Source: Pontibacillus salipaludis (GTDB taxonomy: Bacteria; Bacillota; Bacilli; Bacillales; BH030062). Taken from it: a stretch of DNA of 64,000 nucleotides. The stretch covers positions 62,001 to 126,000 of the forward strand of contig NZ_BMIN01000009.1 of assembly GCF_014642405.1 (NCBI RefSeq), written 5' to 3'. Every line of letters starts with the position of its first letter. The stretch's first letter is position 1. Both the position numbers and the translations under genes were made by a program. The notes beneath the pieces are model-generated. The model ran no database searches and was not told where the DNA came from. It saw only the letters and a program-made list of their open reading frames with translations. Shown in pieces: positions 41,304 through 48,885 of the stretch.

Positions 41304-41424
41304 GTTTATTGAAGAATAGAGAGAGGGGTAATGAAGATTCGAGAGACTGTTTCCGTTAAGGGTTATGAGATGTACTCATAATTTTCGTGTGTTAAAATAT
41401 GGATGATAAAGGGGTGAGCTATGA

Positions 41425-41865
41425 ATGACTGCTAGTTTCAAGGGAATGGCTTACTTATTAGTGGCGATGATTCCTTTGTTCATATTGGGCTATTTTCTCT
41501 CTGTGAGCTACGAAGAGATGTTTTTCATTTATGAATGGCTACTTGGGACAGTTGTGTTATGTGTTTTTGTTCTGTCTATTAAGTCCATTTGGGAGATTAA
41601 AGACGAGAGAAAATGGATTGCGGGTTCGTTTTTTGCTTTTATTTTACAGTTTTTCGTTCTTAGTCTTTTTCTGGGTCCCTTCACTTATTATTCAATCATT
41701 TTTGTTTATTATGGGGTTGCTTTATGTGCCTTCCTAGTTTTTGTCATAGCCCTGCGTAGGAATAAAACGTTACGAGTGATTCCGAGTACGTTTATGGTCA
41801 TAACGGGAGCATTCACCCTTTATATCATTCTTTTAAATAATCTATGGGGAACCAGATTGATGTAA
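41425..41865 (+). CDS. Four-to-five-helix membrane protein, unknown
   Basis: Protein of 146 residues, mostly hydrophobic, with about five membrane segments and one charged loop (SIWEIKDERKW). No family is recognised. GGGGTGA lies 7 bases upstream of ATG 41425; the ATG four bases earlier stops after four codons. The next gene, also a membrane protein, begins 18 bases on. Confidence 0.7.
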   Translation: MTASFKGMAYLLVAMIPLFILGYFLSVSYEEMFFIYEWLLGTVVLCVFVLSIKSIWEIKDERKWIAGSFFAFILQFFVLSLFLGPFTYYSIIFVYYGVALCAFLVFVIALRRNKTLRVIPSTFMVITGAFTLYIILLNNLWGTRLM

Positions 41866-41883
41866 ATGGTAGAGGAGGGGGAT

Positions 41884-42310
41884 ATGTATTCGGAATAAGC
41901 AGCTTTTTGGGTATTATTTTGTTTGGACGCTTGCGATTGGGTTGATTATTTACTTAGGGAAGAGTTATGAAATGGCTTTACAGGAAGAGTTTAAGGTTAC
42001 GTATGAACGCCCTGCTGCATCACTGCTATTTGCTGCACTTTTTCCTGTTGGGATCGGTGTTCTTTTACGCCTTCCTAAATTTATTTTAGAAGTTATGGCA
42101 CGAACGCCTTGGACGTTTGACTGGATTAGAGGCTTGGCTGTTGGAGTGCCTGCTCTAGTGATCGTTGTTTGGTCCACTTTGCCTCTCACCCCATATGGGG
42201 AAGGAATGCGAATGCCTGACCTCATTTTAGTAGGTCATCCTACGCTTACAACCATTGCAGGAGTGGTTTTAGGTTATTTGATGTTGGATGCTTTTAAGAA
42301 AGATTATTAG
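41884..42310 (+). CDS. Small membrane protein with a frameshifted or non-standard start
   Basis: The main frame is open from 41873 to the stop at 42310 and encodes about 140 residues with three to four membrane segments (LFGYYFVWTLAIGLIIYLG, LLFAALFPVGIGVLL, GVPALVIVVWSTL). It has no ATG, GTG or TTG near the excellent AGGAGGGGG (41873-41881). ATG 41884 is well placed but reads MYSE and stops. Removing one T from TATTCGG would join that ATG to the main frame as MYRNKQLFGYY. So either a one-base insertion silences the gene, or initiation is at ATT 41888 or at the internal TTG 41942. The function is unknown. Confidence 0.55.
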
Positions 42311-42382
42311 CGGAAAAGCAATAACTTATAATTGGTTCCATTATGGTGTAGAAAATGTAAGGAATACTATACTAATCAGTAG

Positions 42383-42413
42383 ACCAAATCCCACATGGGG
42401 TTTGGTTTATTCT
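42383..42413 (+). terminator. Rho-independent terminator
   Basis: ACCAAATCCC (42383-42392) and GGGGTTTGGT (42397-42406), then TTATTCTTT. Confidence 0.8.
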
Positions 42414-42765
42414 TTATCTTATATCAATGTTTTATAGGCTATGAATAATCTTACCCACGGAAAGCGAGCTGTTTTCCATGCCTCCATTCTAACGGAACCA
42501 TTTCCGAAACTCTTTATCCCTCAAGACTGCCCGATAATTGAATAAACCCTTTCCTAAAGTCGGCAACTATCTACCTAAACGCTTCAAATAGCCTTTTTAT
42601 AGGTTGTTTTTATACCAAATAAAATGTTAAGAAACCATCATTCACACTATAAAAGCATGGTTTAGCAAGACTTTGTCATCTCTTAAATACTATACTTTAC
42701 CCTTCATTAATGTCGGAAAATTTAAAATAGTTTGATTTTTTTCGCCACTCGTTGTATCCTTTTTG
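42414..42765. other. Gene-free AT-rich stretch
   Basis: Between the terminator and the OFA transporter no coding frame is credible. A short inverted pair, AATAGCCTTTTTATAGG, and several T-runs are all that can be seen. A promoter for the transporter should lie here, but no convincing -35/-10 pair with consensus spacing was found. Confidence 0.4.
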
Positions 42766-42779
42766 TGAATGCGCTTACA
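42766..42779 (+). promoter_or_regulatory. cre-like site just before the OFA transporter
   Basis: TGAATGCGCTTACA differs from the cre pattern TGNAANCGNTNNCA at one position. It ends about 10 bases before the AAGGAGG of the transporter gene, so bound CcpA would block transcription or initiation. Confidence 0.45.
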
Positions 42780-42804
42780 AAAAAGAGTGAAGGAGGTACA
42801 TACT

Positions 42805-44076
42805 ATGCAAGCAATGAAAAACAGATGGTTAATTGCTTTATCAGCTATTTCCATCCATCTTTCCATCGGAGGTGCCTACGCATATAGCGTATATACCACC
42901 CCCGTAAGTGAACAAATGGGCTGGACCCCAACTCAAGTAACGATTGCATTTACTATTATGATGGCATTGGCCGGTTCATCCGCAGCATTGTTTGGGAAGT
43001 TTGTAGAAAAAAATGGTCCAAGAAAATCAGCAATTCTGGCTGGTGTTTTGTTTGGATTAGGACAAGCCGGTTCAGGGGTTGCGATCGCGATTGATTCACT
43101 TCCATTTTTCCTATTGTCCTACGGATTAGCAAGTGGACTTGGGCTTGGCATTGGTTATATTTCACCCGTATCAACTCTTGTGAAATGGTTCCCTGACCGA
43201 AGAGGTTTAGCAACCGGATTAGCGGTACTTGGTTTTGGTACAGGAGCTCTCATTACAGCGCCCGTTGCAGCCAACTTAATGACCGCAATTGGAATATCTA
43301 ATACATTTTACGTATTAGGTGCAGCTTACTTTATTTTTATTACATTAGGTGCTTCTTACATAGCCCCACCCCCAGAAGGCTGGATGCCAGCTTCTATGAA
43401 ACAAAATATGGCCTCTGGGAATAAAGTTTATAAAAAAGATTTACAACAATTGACTTCAAAAGAAGCGGTTAAAACAAAGCGGTTCTGGCTGCTATGGACA
43501 ATGATGCTTATTAATACGACAGCAGGGATTATGATGATTTCAGTTGCTTCGCCAATGGCCCAAGAAGTTGTAGGGTTATCAGCCGGTGCAGCAGCCACGA
43601 TGGTCGGAATTATGGGTGTGTTTAATGGTGGAGGTCGTCTTGGCTGGGCAACAGCTTCAGACTATATTGGCCGCCCTAATGTTTTTATGATCTTTTTCTT
43701 AATACAAAGTGTTGCTTTTTTCATGCTTCCGATTACAACAAACATCTTCTTATTCCAGCTTCTCATTTTACTCGTTGTTACTTGTTACGGCGGAGGATTC
43801 TCTAATCTCCCTGCATTTATTGGTGATTTGTTTGGAACGAAACAACTCGGTGCCATTCATGGGTACTTGTTAACAACATGGTCTCTAGGTGGCGTATTTG
43901 GACCTATGATTGTTTCACAAATTCGGGCTAGAACAGATAGTTACACTGCTGTATTTTACGTTTTTCTTGCTTTAATATTCTTAGCGCTTGTCGTCTCCAT
44001 TCTTATGAAATTAGACATTAAAAAGACTGAGAAGAATCTAAAACAACAGCAACAAGAAGAAGCCGTTAATTATTAA
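42805..44076 (+). CDS. MFS transporter of the oxalate/formate antiporter (OFA) family
   Basis: Protein of 423 residues, 12 membrane segments. OFA landmarks are HLSIGGAYAYSVYTTPVSEQMGW in TM1, GFGTGALITAPVAA, and NGGGRLGWATASDYIGRPNVF at the second-half MFS signature. The family exchanges carboxylates (oxalate, formate, pyruvate or others). AAGGAGG lies 9 bases before ATG 42805; the in-frame start at 42769 lies in the cre-like site. Regulation by carbon catabolite repression is suggested by that site. A terminator follows. Confidence 0.9.
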   Translation: MQAMKNRWLIALSAISIHLSIGGAYAYSVYTTPVSEQMGWTPTQVTIAFTIMMALAGSSAALFGKFVEKNGPRKSAILAGVLFGLGQAGSGVAIAIDSLPFFLLSYGLASGLGLGIGYISPVSTLVKWFPDRRGLATGLAVLGFGTGALITAPVAANLMTAIGISNTFYVLGAAYFIFITLGASYIAPPPEGWMPASMKQNMASGNKVYKKDLQQLTSKEAVKTKRFWLLWTMMLINTTAGIMMISVASPMAQEVVGLSAGAAATMVGIMGVFNGGGRLGWATASDYIGRPNVFMIFFLIQSVAFFMLPITTNIFLFQLLILLVVTCYGGGFSNLPAFIGDLFGTKQLGAIHGYLLTTWSLGGVFGPMIVSQIRARTDSYTAVFYVFLALIFLALVVSILMKLDIKKTEKNLKQQQQEEAVNY

Positions 44077-44102
44077 TTAGGAAACCAAAGCATCCGCATT
44101 GT

Positions 44103-44145
44103 AAAGTTGGATCGCGTCTTACCGACGAGATGCAACTTTTTTTCT
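44103..44145 (+). terminator. Rho-independent terminator
   Basis: AAAGTTGGATCGCGTC (44103-44118) pairs with GACGAGATGCAACTTT (about 44124-44139), with mismatches, then TTTT. Confidence 0.8.
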
Positions 44146-44223
44146 TAGGGATGGGATTGTTGAATAGCAGCTGTCGTTTTTTCATAAAACGGAAGTATAA
44201 AGTTTAATAGGGGTGATCTTCAT

Positions 44224-44343
44224 ATGGAATGGTTAATTGTTGTTATGATTGCTTATCTTCCGTTGTTTTACAGAGTTCATAGGAGGCTTGATTTCTTAGA
44301 AAAAGAAGTGAAAAGACTGAAGGGCGAAGATAATATCATTTAG
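44224..44343 (+). CDS. 39-residue membrane-anchored small protein
   Basis: ATG 44224, preceded by AGGGGTGAT, encodes 39 residues. One hydrophobic helix (3-17) leads to a charged, coiled-coil-like tail (RLDFLEKEVKRLKGED). The topology resembles small regulatory membrane peptides. The function is unknown. It lies between the OFA transporter and a VOC gene. Confidence 0.55.
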   Translation: MEWLIVVMIAYLPLFYRVHRRLDFLEKEVKRLKGEDNII

Positions 44344-44477
44344 TTGAACAGGTGCTTTAGTGCTACAAGGAGTGGGGGGTGTTCTTATTAAAGTAGTTAT
44401 TTCAATAAATGGAAGGACAAATCGATATGAAGAAGGAATTACTTGATAAACCAGATAAAATGGGGAAGAGGTAGATT

Positions 44478-44852
44478 ATGGGTCATTCATTTATTGAACA
44501 AGTTCATTATATTAGAATTCCTGTAAAAGATTTAGAGCAATCTGCACAATGGTATAGAGATATAGTAGGGCTTCAATTGGTAACCATTACGGAAGATCCA
44601 TTTGCTATTCTTAAAGTAAATGAGGGATCTTTTTTACTTATATTAGTTCCAACTGAGGATGAAACATTTGCACATTTTACAATTAATAATGATGCAGCTT
44701 TTAGTATCGGCTTTACTAGCCCAGAACTATCTAAATTTCATCTGCACTTAATTCATAATGGAGTTAAGGTCGAGGATATACAAGAAGATCATGGTCATGC
44801 ATATTTTCACTTTTATGATCCAAATGGTAATAAACTTCAAGCCCACTGGTAA
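44478..44852 (+). CDS. VOC family protein
   Basis: Protein of 124 residues, one VOC module. It opens EQVHYIRIPVKDLEQSAQWY (N-terminal His), and ends HAYFHFYDPNGNKLQAHW. The usual Glu at the end is replaced by Gln/His. It may be a metal-dependent enzyme or a binding protein with unknown substrate. GGGGAAGAGGT lies upstream of the ATG. Another VOC gene follows 138 bases on. Confidence 0.82.
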   Translation: MGHSFIEQVHYIRIPVKDLEQSAQWYRDIVGLQLVTITEDPFAILKVNEGSFLLILVPTEDETFAHFTINNDAAFSIGFTSPELSKFHLHLIHNGVKVEDIQEDHGHAYFHFYDPNGNKLQAHW

Positions 44853-44990
44853 GGGTTTCCTCCTTGTATGGCAAAGGTGGGCCTTACAGAGCCTAAATTT
44901 AAATGCTCTTATTTTGAAATAGAATGAGAGGTTTTTGTCTTTTTAAGGCGAAGATAATTAGGAGAAAGTCTATTATTAGGAGGATATTAT

Positions 44991-45362
44991 ATGGAGCTTG
45001 GTGCATTTTCTATTAGCTTAACTGTAAAAGACATCAACAAATCTAAAGCTTTTTATGAAACGTTAGGGTTCGATTCTCTTGGAGGGGTGCCAGATCAAGA
45101 TTGGGTTATTATGAAGAATGGTGACTGTGTGATTGGACTTTTCCAAGGCATGTTCGAGAAAAACATCCTAACCTTTAATCCTGGATGGGATCAAGATGCT
45201 AAAGAACTTGATTCGTTCACAGATGTTAGAGAACTCCAAAAACAGTTGAAAGAAAATGGAGTTAAAATTCTTTCAGAAGTAGATGAAACGAGCGAAGGGC
45301 CAGGGAGTTTTACGATTGAAGATCCTGATGGGAATCCTATCCTCATTGATCAACATAGATAA
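44991..45362 (+). CDS. VOC family protein
   Basis: Protein of 123 residues. The pattern is FSISLTVKDINKSKAFYETLGFDSLGG at the start and GSFTIEDPDGNPILIDQH at the end, like the YycE/glyoxalase-related group that lacks a full metal site. AGGAGG lies 7 bases before the ATG. It is not closely similar to the neighbour at 44478, so this is a pair of different family members rather than a recent duplicate. Confidence 0.82.
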   Translation: MELGAFSISLTVKDINKSKAFYETLGFDSLGGVPDQDWVIMKNGDCVIGLFQGMFEKNILTFNPGWDQDAKELDSFTDVRELQKQLKENGVKILSEVDETSEGPGSFTIEDPDGNPILIDQHR

Positions 45363-45397
45363 TGGACTTTAACAGCATTTATAACAATGGGCTTATA

Positions 45398-45438
45398 AAA
45401 GGAGGAACAAACTCGAAAGTGGGTTGTTCCTCCTTTCT
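45398..45438. terminator. Bidirectional terminator
   Basis: AAAGGAGGAACAA (45398-45410) and TTGTTCCTCCTTT (45424-45436) form a perfect 13-bp stem between converging genes. Confidence 0.85.
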
Positions 45439-45445
45439 TACAATC

Positions 45446-46495
45446 TTATGCTTTCACACGATACGTTTGATTATGCTTTTTCAACGAGTCGTCTGAACCG
45501 AATAGGAAGTGTTTTTCCATATCCGGAGAGTATTTAGAATTAATCGCTTCGCGGCCTACTGTTTCTGCTACTTCACGAAGCATGCTTGGAGAAGCGCCGC
45601 AACATAACCCAAAGTAATTGACCCCTGTAGCTAGTGCATCTTTAGCCCAGCTTGCAATCTCGTAACGGTTGCAGTAAAGCGGGTCAAGAGAAGTTGGGAA
45701 GGTGGTTTCTGTTGGTAAGTGACATGCACAACCTCCATCTGGTAGGTTAAAGAACGTTGGGTGTTCTTCTGACGTGCGGTATGGAACAGGTAGTGCAGCT
45801 ACATATCCGTCACACGCTTCGCGGATTTTTTCCACATAAGGTTGCATTGTAGCAGGTCCGCGGAAGCAGTTCATCCCAACGACTAAAGCCCCTTGTTCTT
45901 GAAGCAAACGGCAAGCTTCTTCTACTTCATAGCCATCACGCATTTTATTCTCGCCCATAACCCCCAGTGTAATAACTGCAGGAAGGTCTTGCTTGAGCAC
46001 TTCCTCAAGAGCGATTTGCGCTTCTTCATAGTAGTAGAATGTTTCTCCGTTTACGAAATCTACTCCCTCTTCTTTACACCATGAGATCATCTCGGCAAAC
46101 ATTGTGCGAACGGCCTGTTTTGAGGACTCATCTTCAGGATCAAAAAGGTTTGTATTCGAAATATTCCCAGCCACAAGCGCTTCTTCGACCGGGTTTTCTT
46201 GAGCGACTTCTTTAGCCAGACGGATTGCTTGTCGATTAAGAGGTTCTAAAAGCTCTTCTTTTCCGATAATACGCATCTTCTCGCGATGAGCGTTGTAGGT
46301 GAAGGCTAAAACTACGTCAGAGCCTGCATTCATATAATCGCGGTATGTTTGTTTTAATGCTTGTGGGTTATCAAGAGCAACCTCCGGTACGAAGGATCCA
46401 GCTTGAAGGTAGCCGCGACGCTCCAATTCGAATAAATAGCCTTCACCGCAAATAACCGGTCCATCTTGTAATCGTTGTTCGAGTGTTCGTTTCAT
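45446..46495 (-). CDS. Homocysteine S-methyltransferase family protein (betaine/SMM type)
   Basis: Protein of 349 residues, a TIM barrel with the zinc site formed by MNCFRG and FGLCCGASP (three Cys). It opens with the family start DGPVICGEGYLFELERRGYL and has VLAFTYNAHREKM. It makes methionine from homocysteine with a methyl donor such as betaine or S-methylmethionine; betaine would suit an osmolyte-accumulating host (inference). It stands alone behind a SAM-I riboswitch, which confirms a methionine role. AAAGGATTG precedes the ATG. Confidence 0.92.
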   Translation of the reverse strand: MKRTLEQRLQDGPVICGEGYLFELERRGYLQAGSFVPEVALDNPQALKQTYRDYMNAGSDVVLAFTYNAHREKMRIIGKEELLEPLNRQAIRLAKEVAQENPVEEALVAGNISNTNLFDPEDESSKQAVRTMFAEMISWCKEEGVDFVNGETFYYYEEAQIALEEVLKQDLPAVITLGVMGENKMRDGYEVEEACRLLQEQGALVVGMNCFRGPATMQPYVEKIREACDGYVAALPVPYRTSEEHPTFFNLPDGGCACHLPTETTFPTSLDPLYCNRYEIASWAKDALATGVNYFGLCCGASPSMLREVAETVGREAINSKYSPDMEKHFLFGSDDSLKKHNQTYRVKA

Positions 46496-46540
46496 GTTTA
46501 ATCAATCCTTTCAGGGAGTAAGTAATAAGGAAAAGGGCAT

Positions 46541-46706
46541 AAGAAAACCCTCTTCCGGAATAAGAAGAGGGTGTATGTAACAAGGCCTCCTCTTATCTGC
46601 CAGATCAATAACCGATCTGTAGGAATTAGCACCTTTTTCAAGACGATCCTTGAAAGGTTGCCGGGCGTCACAGGGCCTAGTCCCTCCGCCACTCTGGATA
46701 AGAGTT
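46541..46706 (-). ncRNA. SAM-I (S-box) riboswitch with terminator
   Basis: Read on the minus strand from 46706: P1 CTCTTATC, then CAGAGTGGCGGAGGGACTAG, GGCCCTGTGACGCCCGGCAACC, GGTGCTAATTCCTACAGATC and the P1 3' strand AGATAAGAG (46589-46597). These are the conserved S-box core sequences in order. The expression platform is ACCCTCTTC (46572-46564) paired with GAAGAGGGT (46555-46547), then TTTTCTT. With SAM bound, P1 forms and the terminator stops the message before the homocysteine methyltransferase gene. Confidence 0.97.
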
Positions 46707-46735
46707 TGATATTTAATTAATAAAGCTTGATATGG

Positions 46736-46764
46736 ATTATAACGGGTAAGAATTATAACGTCAA
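46736..46764 (-). promoter_or_regulatory. Sigma-A promoter of the riboswitch-controlled gene
   Basis: On the minus strand the -35 is TTGACG (46764-46759), the spacer is 17 bases and the -10 is TATAAT (46741-46736). The start point should be near 46729, about 23 bases before P1 of the riboswitch. Confidence 0.85.
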
Positions 46765-46827
46765 TCCTTTTTCAGAAAAATGTTAAGATTCTATTTTTGT
46801 AGTAAGATAAGGTGGGAGGGATGGATC

Positions 46828-47370
46828 ATGATAAGGAGACTACAAGTAATGAATGTAAGCGCTAACGAGATCGATGACAAATTTTTAATAGAATTCAATC
46901 GGTTTCAAGAAACTAAAAGTGTTTGGTATACAACAAATCAAACCGATGTGAATATAAAGACTGATTCTTTTATTGATGATTGGAGCGTAGATCAGAAAAA
47001 AGACATATCCCTTTATTTAAAAAAGTGTATCGATGAGGGTGGAGGTGTAGTAGCTGCCTTTGTAGGAGACCAAGTAGTAGGGTTTGCAAATGTAGAGAAT
47101 CGTTTATTTGGTTCAAAGAATCAATATGTGCCTCTCCCATTTATTCATGTTTCAAATTCTTATCGCGGGGAAGGCATAGGGAAACAATTATTTTATCAGT
47201 GTTGCGAGATCGCTAAAGATTTGGGTGCCGAGAAAATTTATATTGGTGCTCATCCTGCAGTCGAAACGCAACGCTTCTATCAATCTGTGGGCTGCAAATT
47301 AGCACAAGAGATGAACGAAGAAATCTATCAGAAAGAACCGTTAGATCTTCAATTAGAAAAGCTTTTATAA
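46828..47370 (+). CDS. GNAT-family N-acetyltransferase
   Basis: Protein of 180 residues. VAAFVGDQVVGFANVENRLF is followed by motif A, PLPFIHVSNSYRGEGIGKQLFYQCCEIA (RGxGIG), and AHPAVETQRFYQSVGCKLA (motif B). The substrate is unknown. ATG 46828 follows GGTGGGAGGG; an in-frame ATG at 46780 lies within the region divergent from the riboswitch promoter and lacks a site. A bidirectional terminator follows directly. Confidence 0.85.
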   Translation: MIRRLQVMNVSANEIDDKFLIEFNRFQETKSVWYTTNQTDVNIKTDSFIDDWSVDQKKDISLYLKKCIDEGGGVVAAFVGDQVVGFANVENRLFGSKNQYVPLPFIHVSNSYRGEGIGKQLFYQCCEIAKDLGAEKIYIGAHPAVETQRFYQSVGCKLAQEMNEEIYQKEPLDLQLEKLL

Positions 47371-47401
47371 AAGCGCCTGCTCAAATTGCAGACGCTTTTC
47401 T
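47369..47401. terminator. Bidirectional terminator
   Basis: AAAAGCGCCTGC (47369-47380) and GCAGACGCTTTT (47388-47399), with one mismatch, lie between converging genes. The plus-strand stop codon overlaps its first bases. Confidence 0.8.
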
Positions 47402-48040
47402 TTATAAAGCAAGTTCGTATCGCTTTTTATAGCGTGGGTGAATTAAATAATAATAAGGATATGCTCTACTGTACGTTAGCTGAATAATTGGACCGGCGAA
47501 TAGTACACCAGCCGCAGTGCCTAACCCAACAGGGCCTCCAATTAAGAGCGCGGAGGTTGATGTAGTAAGCGCTACAAGTGTTTGGCTAAGGCGTAAGCTT
47601 AATGTAAATCGGCTTGCGATAGCTAGGAAGAGCTGGTCCACTGGAGCTCTTGGTAAAGCCGGGAGGATATAAATTCCAACCCCAATTGCACTAAGCGTGA
47701 TTCCAAGCGTAAGTGCTCCAATTTGCAATAAGAATGGTGCTTGAAGCAATGTGAAATCGTGAAAAACGACCTCGAGCCAAAAATCGAGAATTAAGCTTTC
47801 TAATACGAGAGGTATTATGGCACGCGGTTCTGGTTTTTGTTTCATGAGCCAACCATTGGCAAAGATAAACAAAAACTGAAAGAGCGCGTACCATATGCCA
47901 ACAGTAAATCCGAGTTGATCAGATAAACCTACAAATAATGCTGTCCAAAATCCAGCACCTAAAGTGGCTTTAATAAGTAGTGCCACACCGAAAAAGTTAA
48001 CCAACATACCTAACAGATAAATACTTACGCGATATACCAT
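47402..48040 (-). CDS. YczE/YitT-like integral membrane protein
   Basis: Protein of 212 residues with five to six membrane segments. The YczE family start is MLVNFFGVALLIKATLGAGFW and there is a conserved GIYILPALPRAPVDQLFLAI. Members are uncharacterised membrane proteins, sometimes linked to export or regulation. It is monocistronic, convergent with the GNAT gene. No particular ribosome binding site problem was seen. Confidence 0.85.
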   Translation of the reverse strand: MVYRVSIYLLGMLVNFFGVALLIKATLGAGFWTALFVGLSDQLGFTVGIWYALFQFLFIFANGWLMKQKPEPRAIIPLVLESLILDFWLEVVFHDFTLLQAPFLLQIGALTLGITLSAIGVGIYILPALPRAPVDQLFLAIASRFTLSLRLSQTLVALTTSTSALLIGGPVGLGTAAGVLFAGPIIQLTYSRAYPYYYLIHPRYKKRYELAL

Positions 48041-48201
48041 TGCTGACCCTCGTCTTTCCTTTAGTATCGGGGCTCTTTTAACCTTGAGCCATTCTAGTAC
48101 GTATAAAAAGAGTGGGTCAATCTAAAAACAATAGTAGAGTTATGGATTTTGATAGAATTTTCTGATAAAATAACGAAAAGAACGAATTTGGGGGAGTTAT
48201 C

Positions 48202-48642
48202 ATGTTTCCGTATGGATCAAGTGTAGCTTGGAAGCGTAAAGGTAATAACGTGTTGTTCTACTATGCTTCTCTGGGTGTAGTGAGTTTGTTCCTATTGCTT
48301 TTGTTCCAATCGGGCCTTACTTCAAGTGATAAGCTTTTATTAGGGGGCACTTTAACTATTGGTGTGGTAAAAGCCCTTTACTATTATTCACTAAGGAAGA
48401 AGTCATATATTGAATTTCATGAAGATCGTCTTGAAATCGCGCAAATTCCTTTAATAAAAAGCAAACAAATAAATTACAATCAGATCCATAATGTGGTAAT
48501 GATTAACAATGATATGCTGACGTTAAATATGATGGATGGGTCAGAGGAGACGATCTATCGTGATAAATTAACGGATGTTTCTTTTAATCAAATAAAAGGG
48601 ATTCTTGTAGATCAACTAGGGCCTAGATCTACTCATTTTTAA
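48202..48642 (+). CDS. Membrane protein with bacterial PH-like domain, unknown
   Basis: Protein of 146 residues. Two membrane helices (about 18-60) are followed by a beta-rich cytoplasmic part, YIEFHEDRLEIAQIPLIKSKQINYNQIHNVVMINNDM, resembling bPH domains. The function is unknown. TTGGGGGAG lies upstream of the ATG. It is followed by a terminator and appears monocistronic. Confidence 0.75.
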   Translation: MFPYGSSVAWKRKGNNVLFYYASLGVVSLFLLLLFQSGLTSSDKLLLGGTLTIGVVKALYYYSLRKKSYIEFHEDRLEIAQIPLIKSKQINYNQIHNVVMINNDMLTLNMMDGSEETIYRDKLTDVSFNQIKGILVDQLGPRSTHF

Positions 48643-48673
48643 TAAGCTATATGGCCAATGAACTAGACTTATA

Positions 48674-48707
48674 GGAGTTCGTAACTTAATTGTTGCACTC
48701 CTTTTTT
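48674..48707 (+). terminator. Rho-independent terminator
   Basis: GGAGT and GTAAC (48674-48685) pair with GTTGC and ACTCC (48692-48701), then six T. Confidence 0.78.
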
Positions 48708-48885
48708 ATTTGTCGTTAACTTCTTTATGCCTTCCTTTATGTACGATTTTTTACGGACTATCTTCTTATCAAAAGGATGAATGTTTGAGATGGTTCCTTT
48801 TCCTTATTTTGAAAATGGGTAGTTTAGTTAAAAGGGAAATGAGGGAAAGTTCAGAAATTGTAATGAAAAGAAGGGAGTGGGTGGT

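Noticed and set aside
41965-42225. 86-residue minus-strand frame
   Set aside because: Antisense to the membrane protein gene. Its composition is that of a reversed hydrophobic frame and it has no ribosome binding site.
44410-44475. 21-residue frame before the VOC gene at 44478
   Set aside because: No ribosome binding site at a correct distance and no hydrophobic or repeated features; probably leader sequence.
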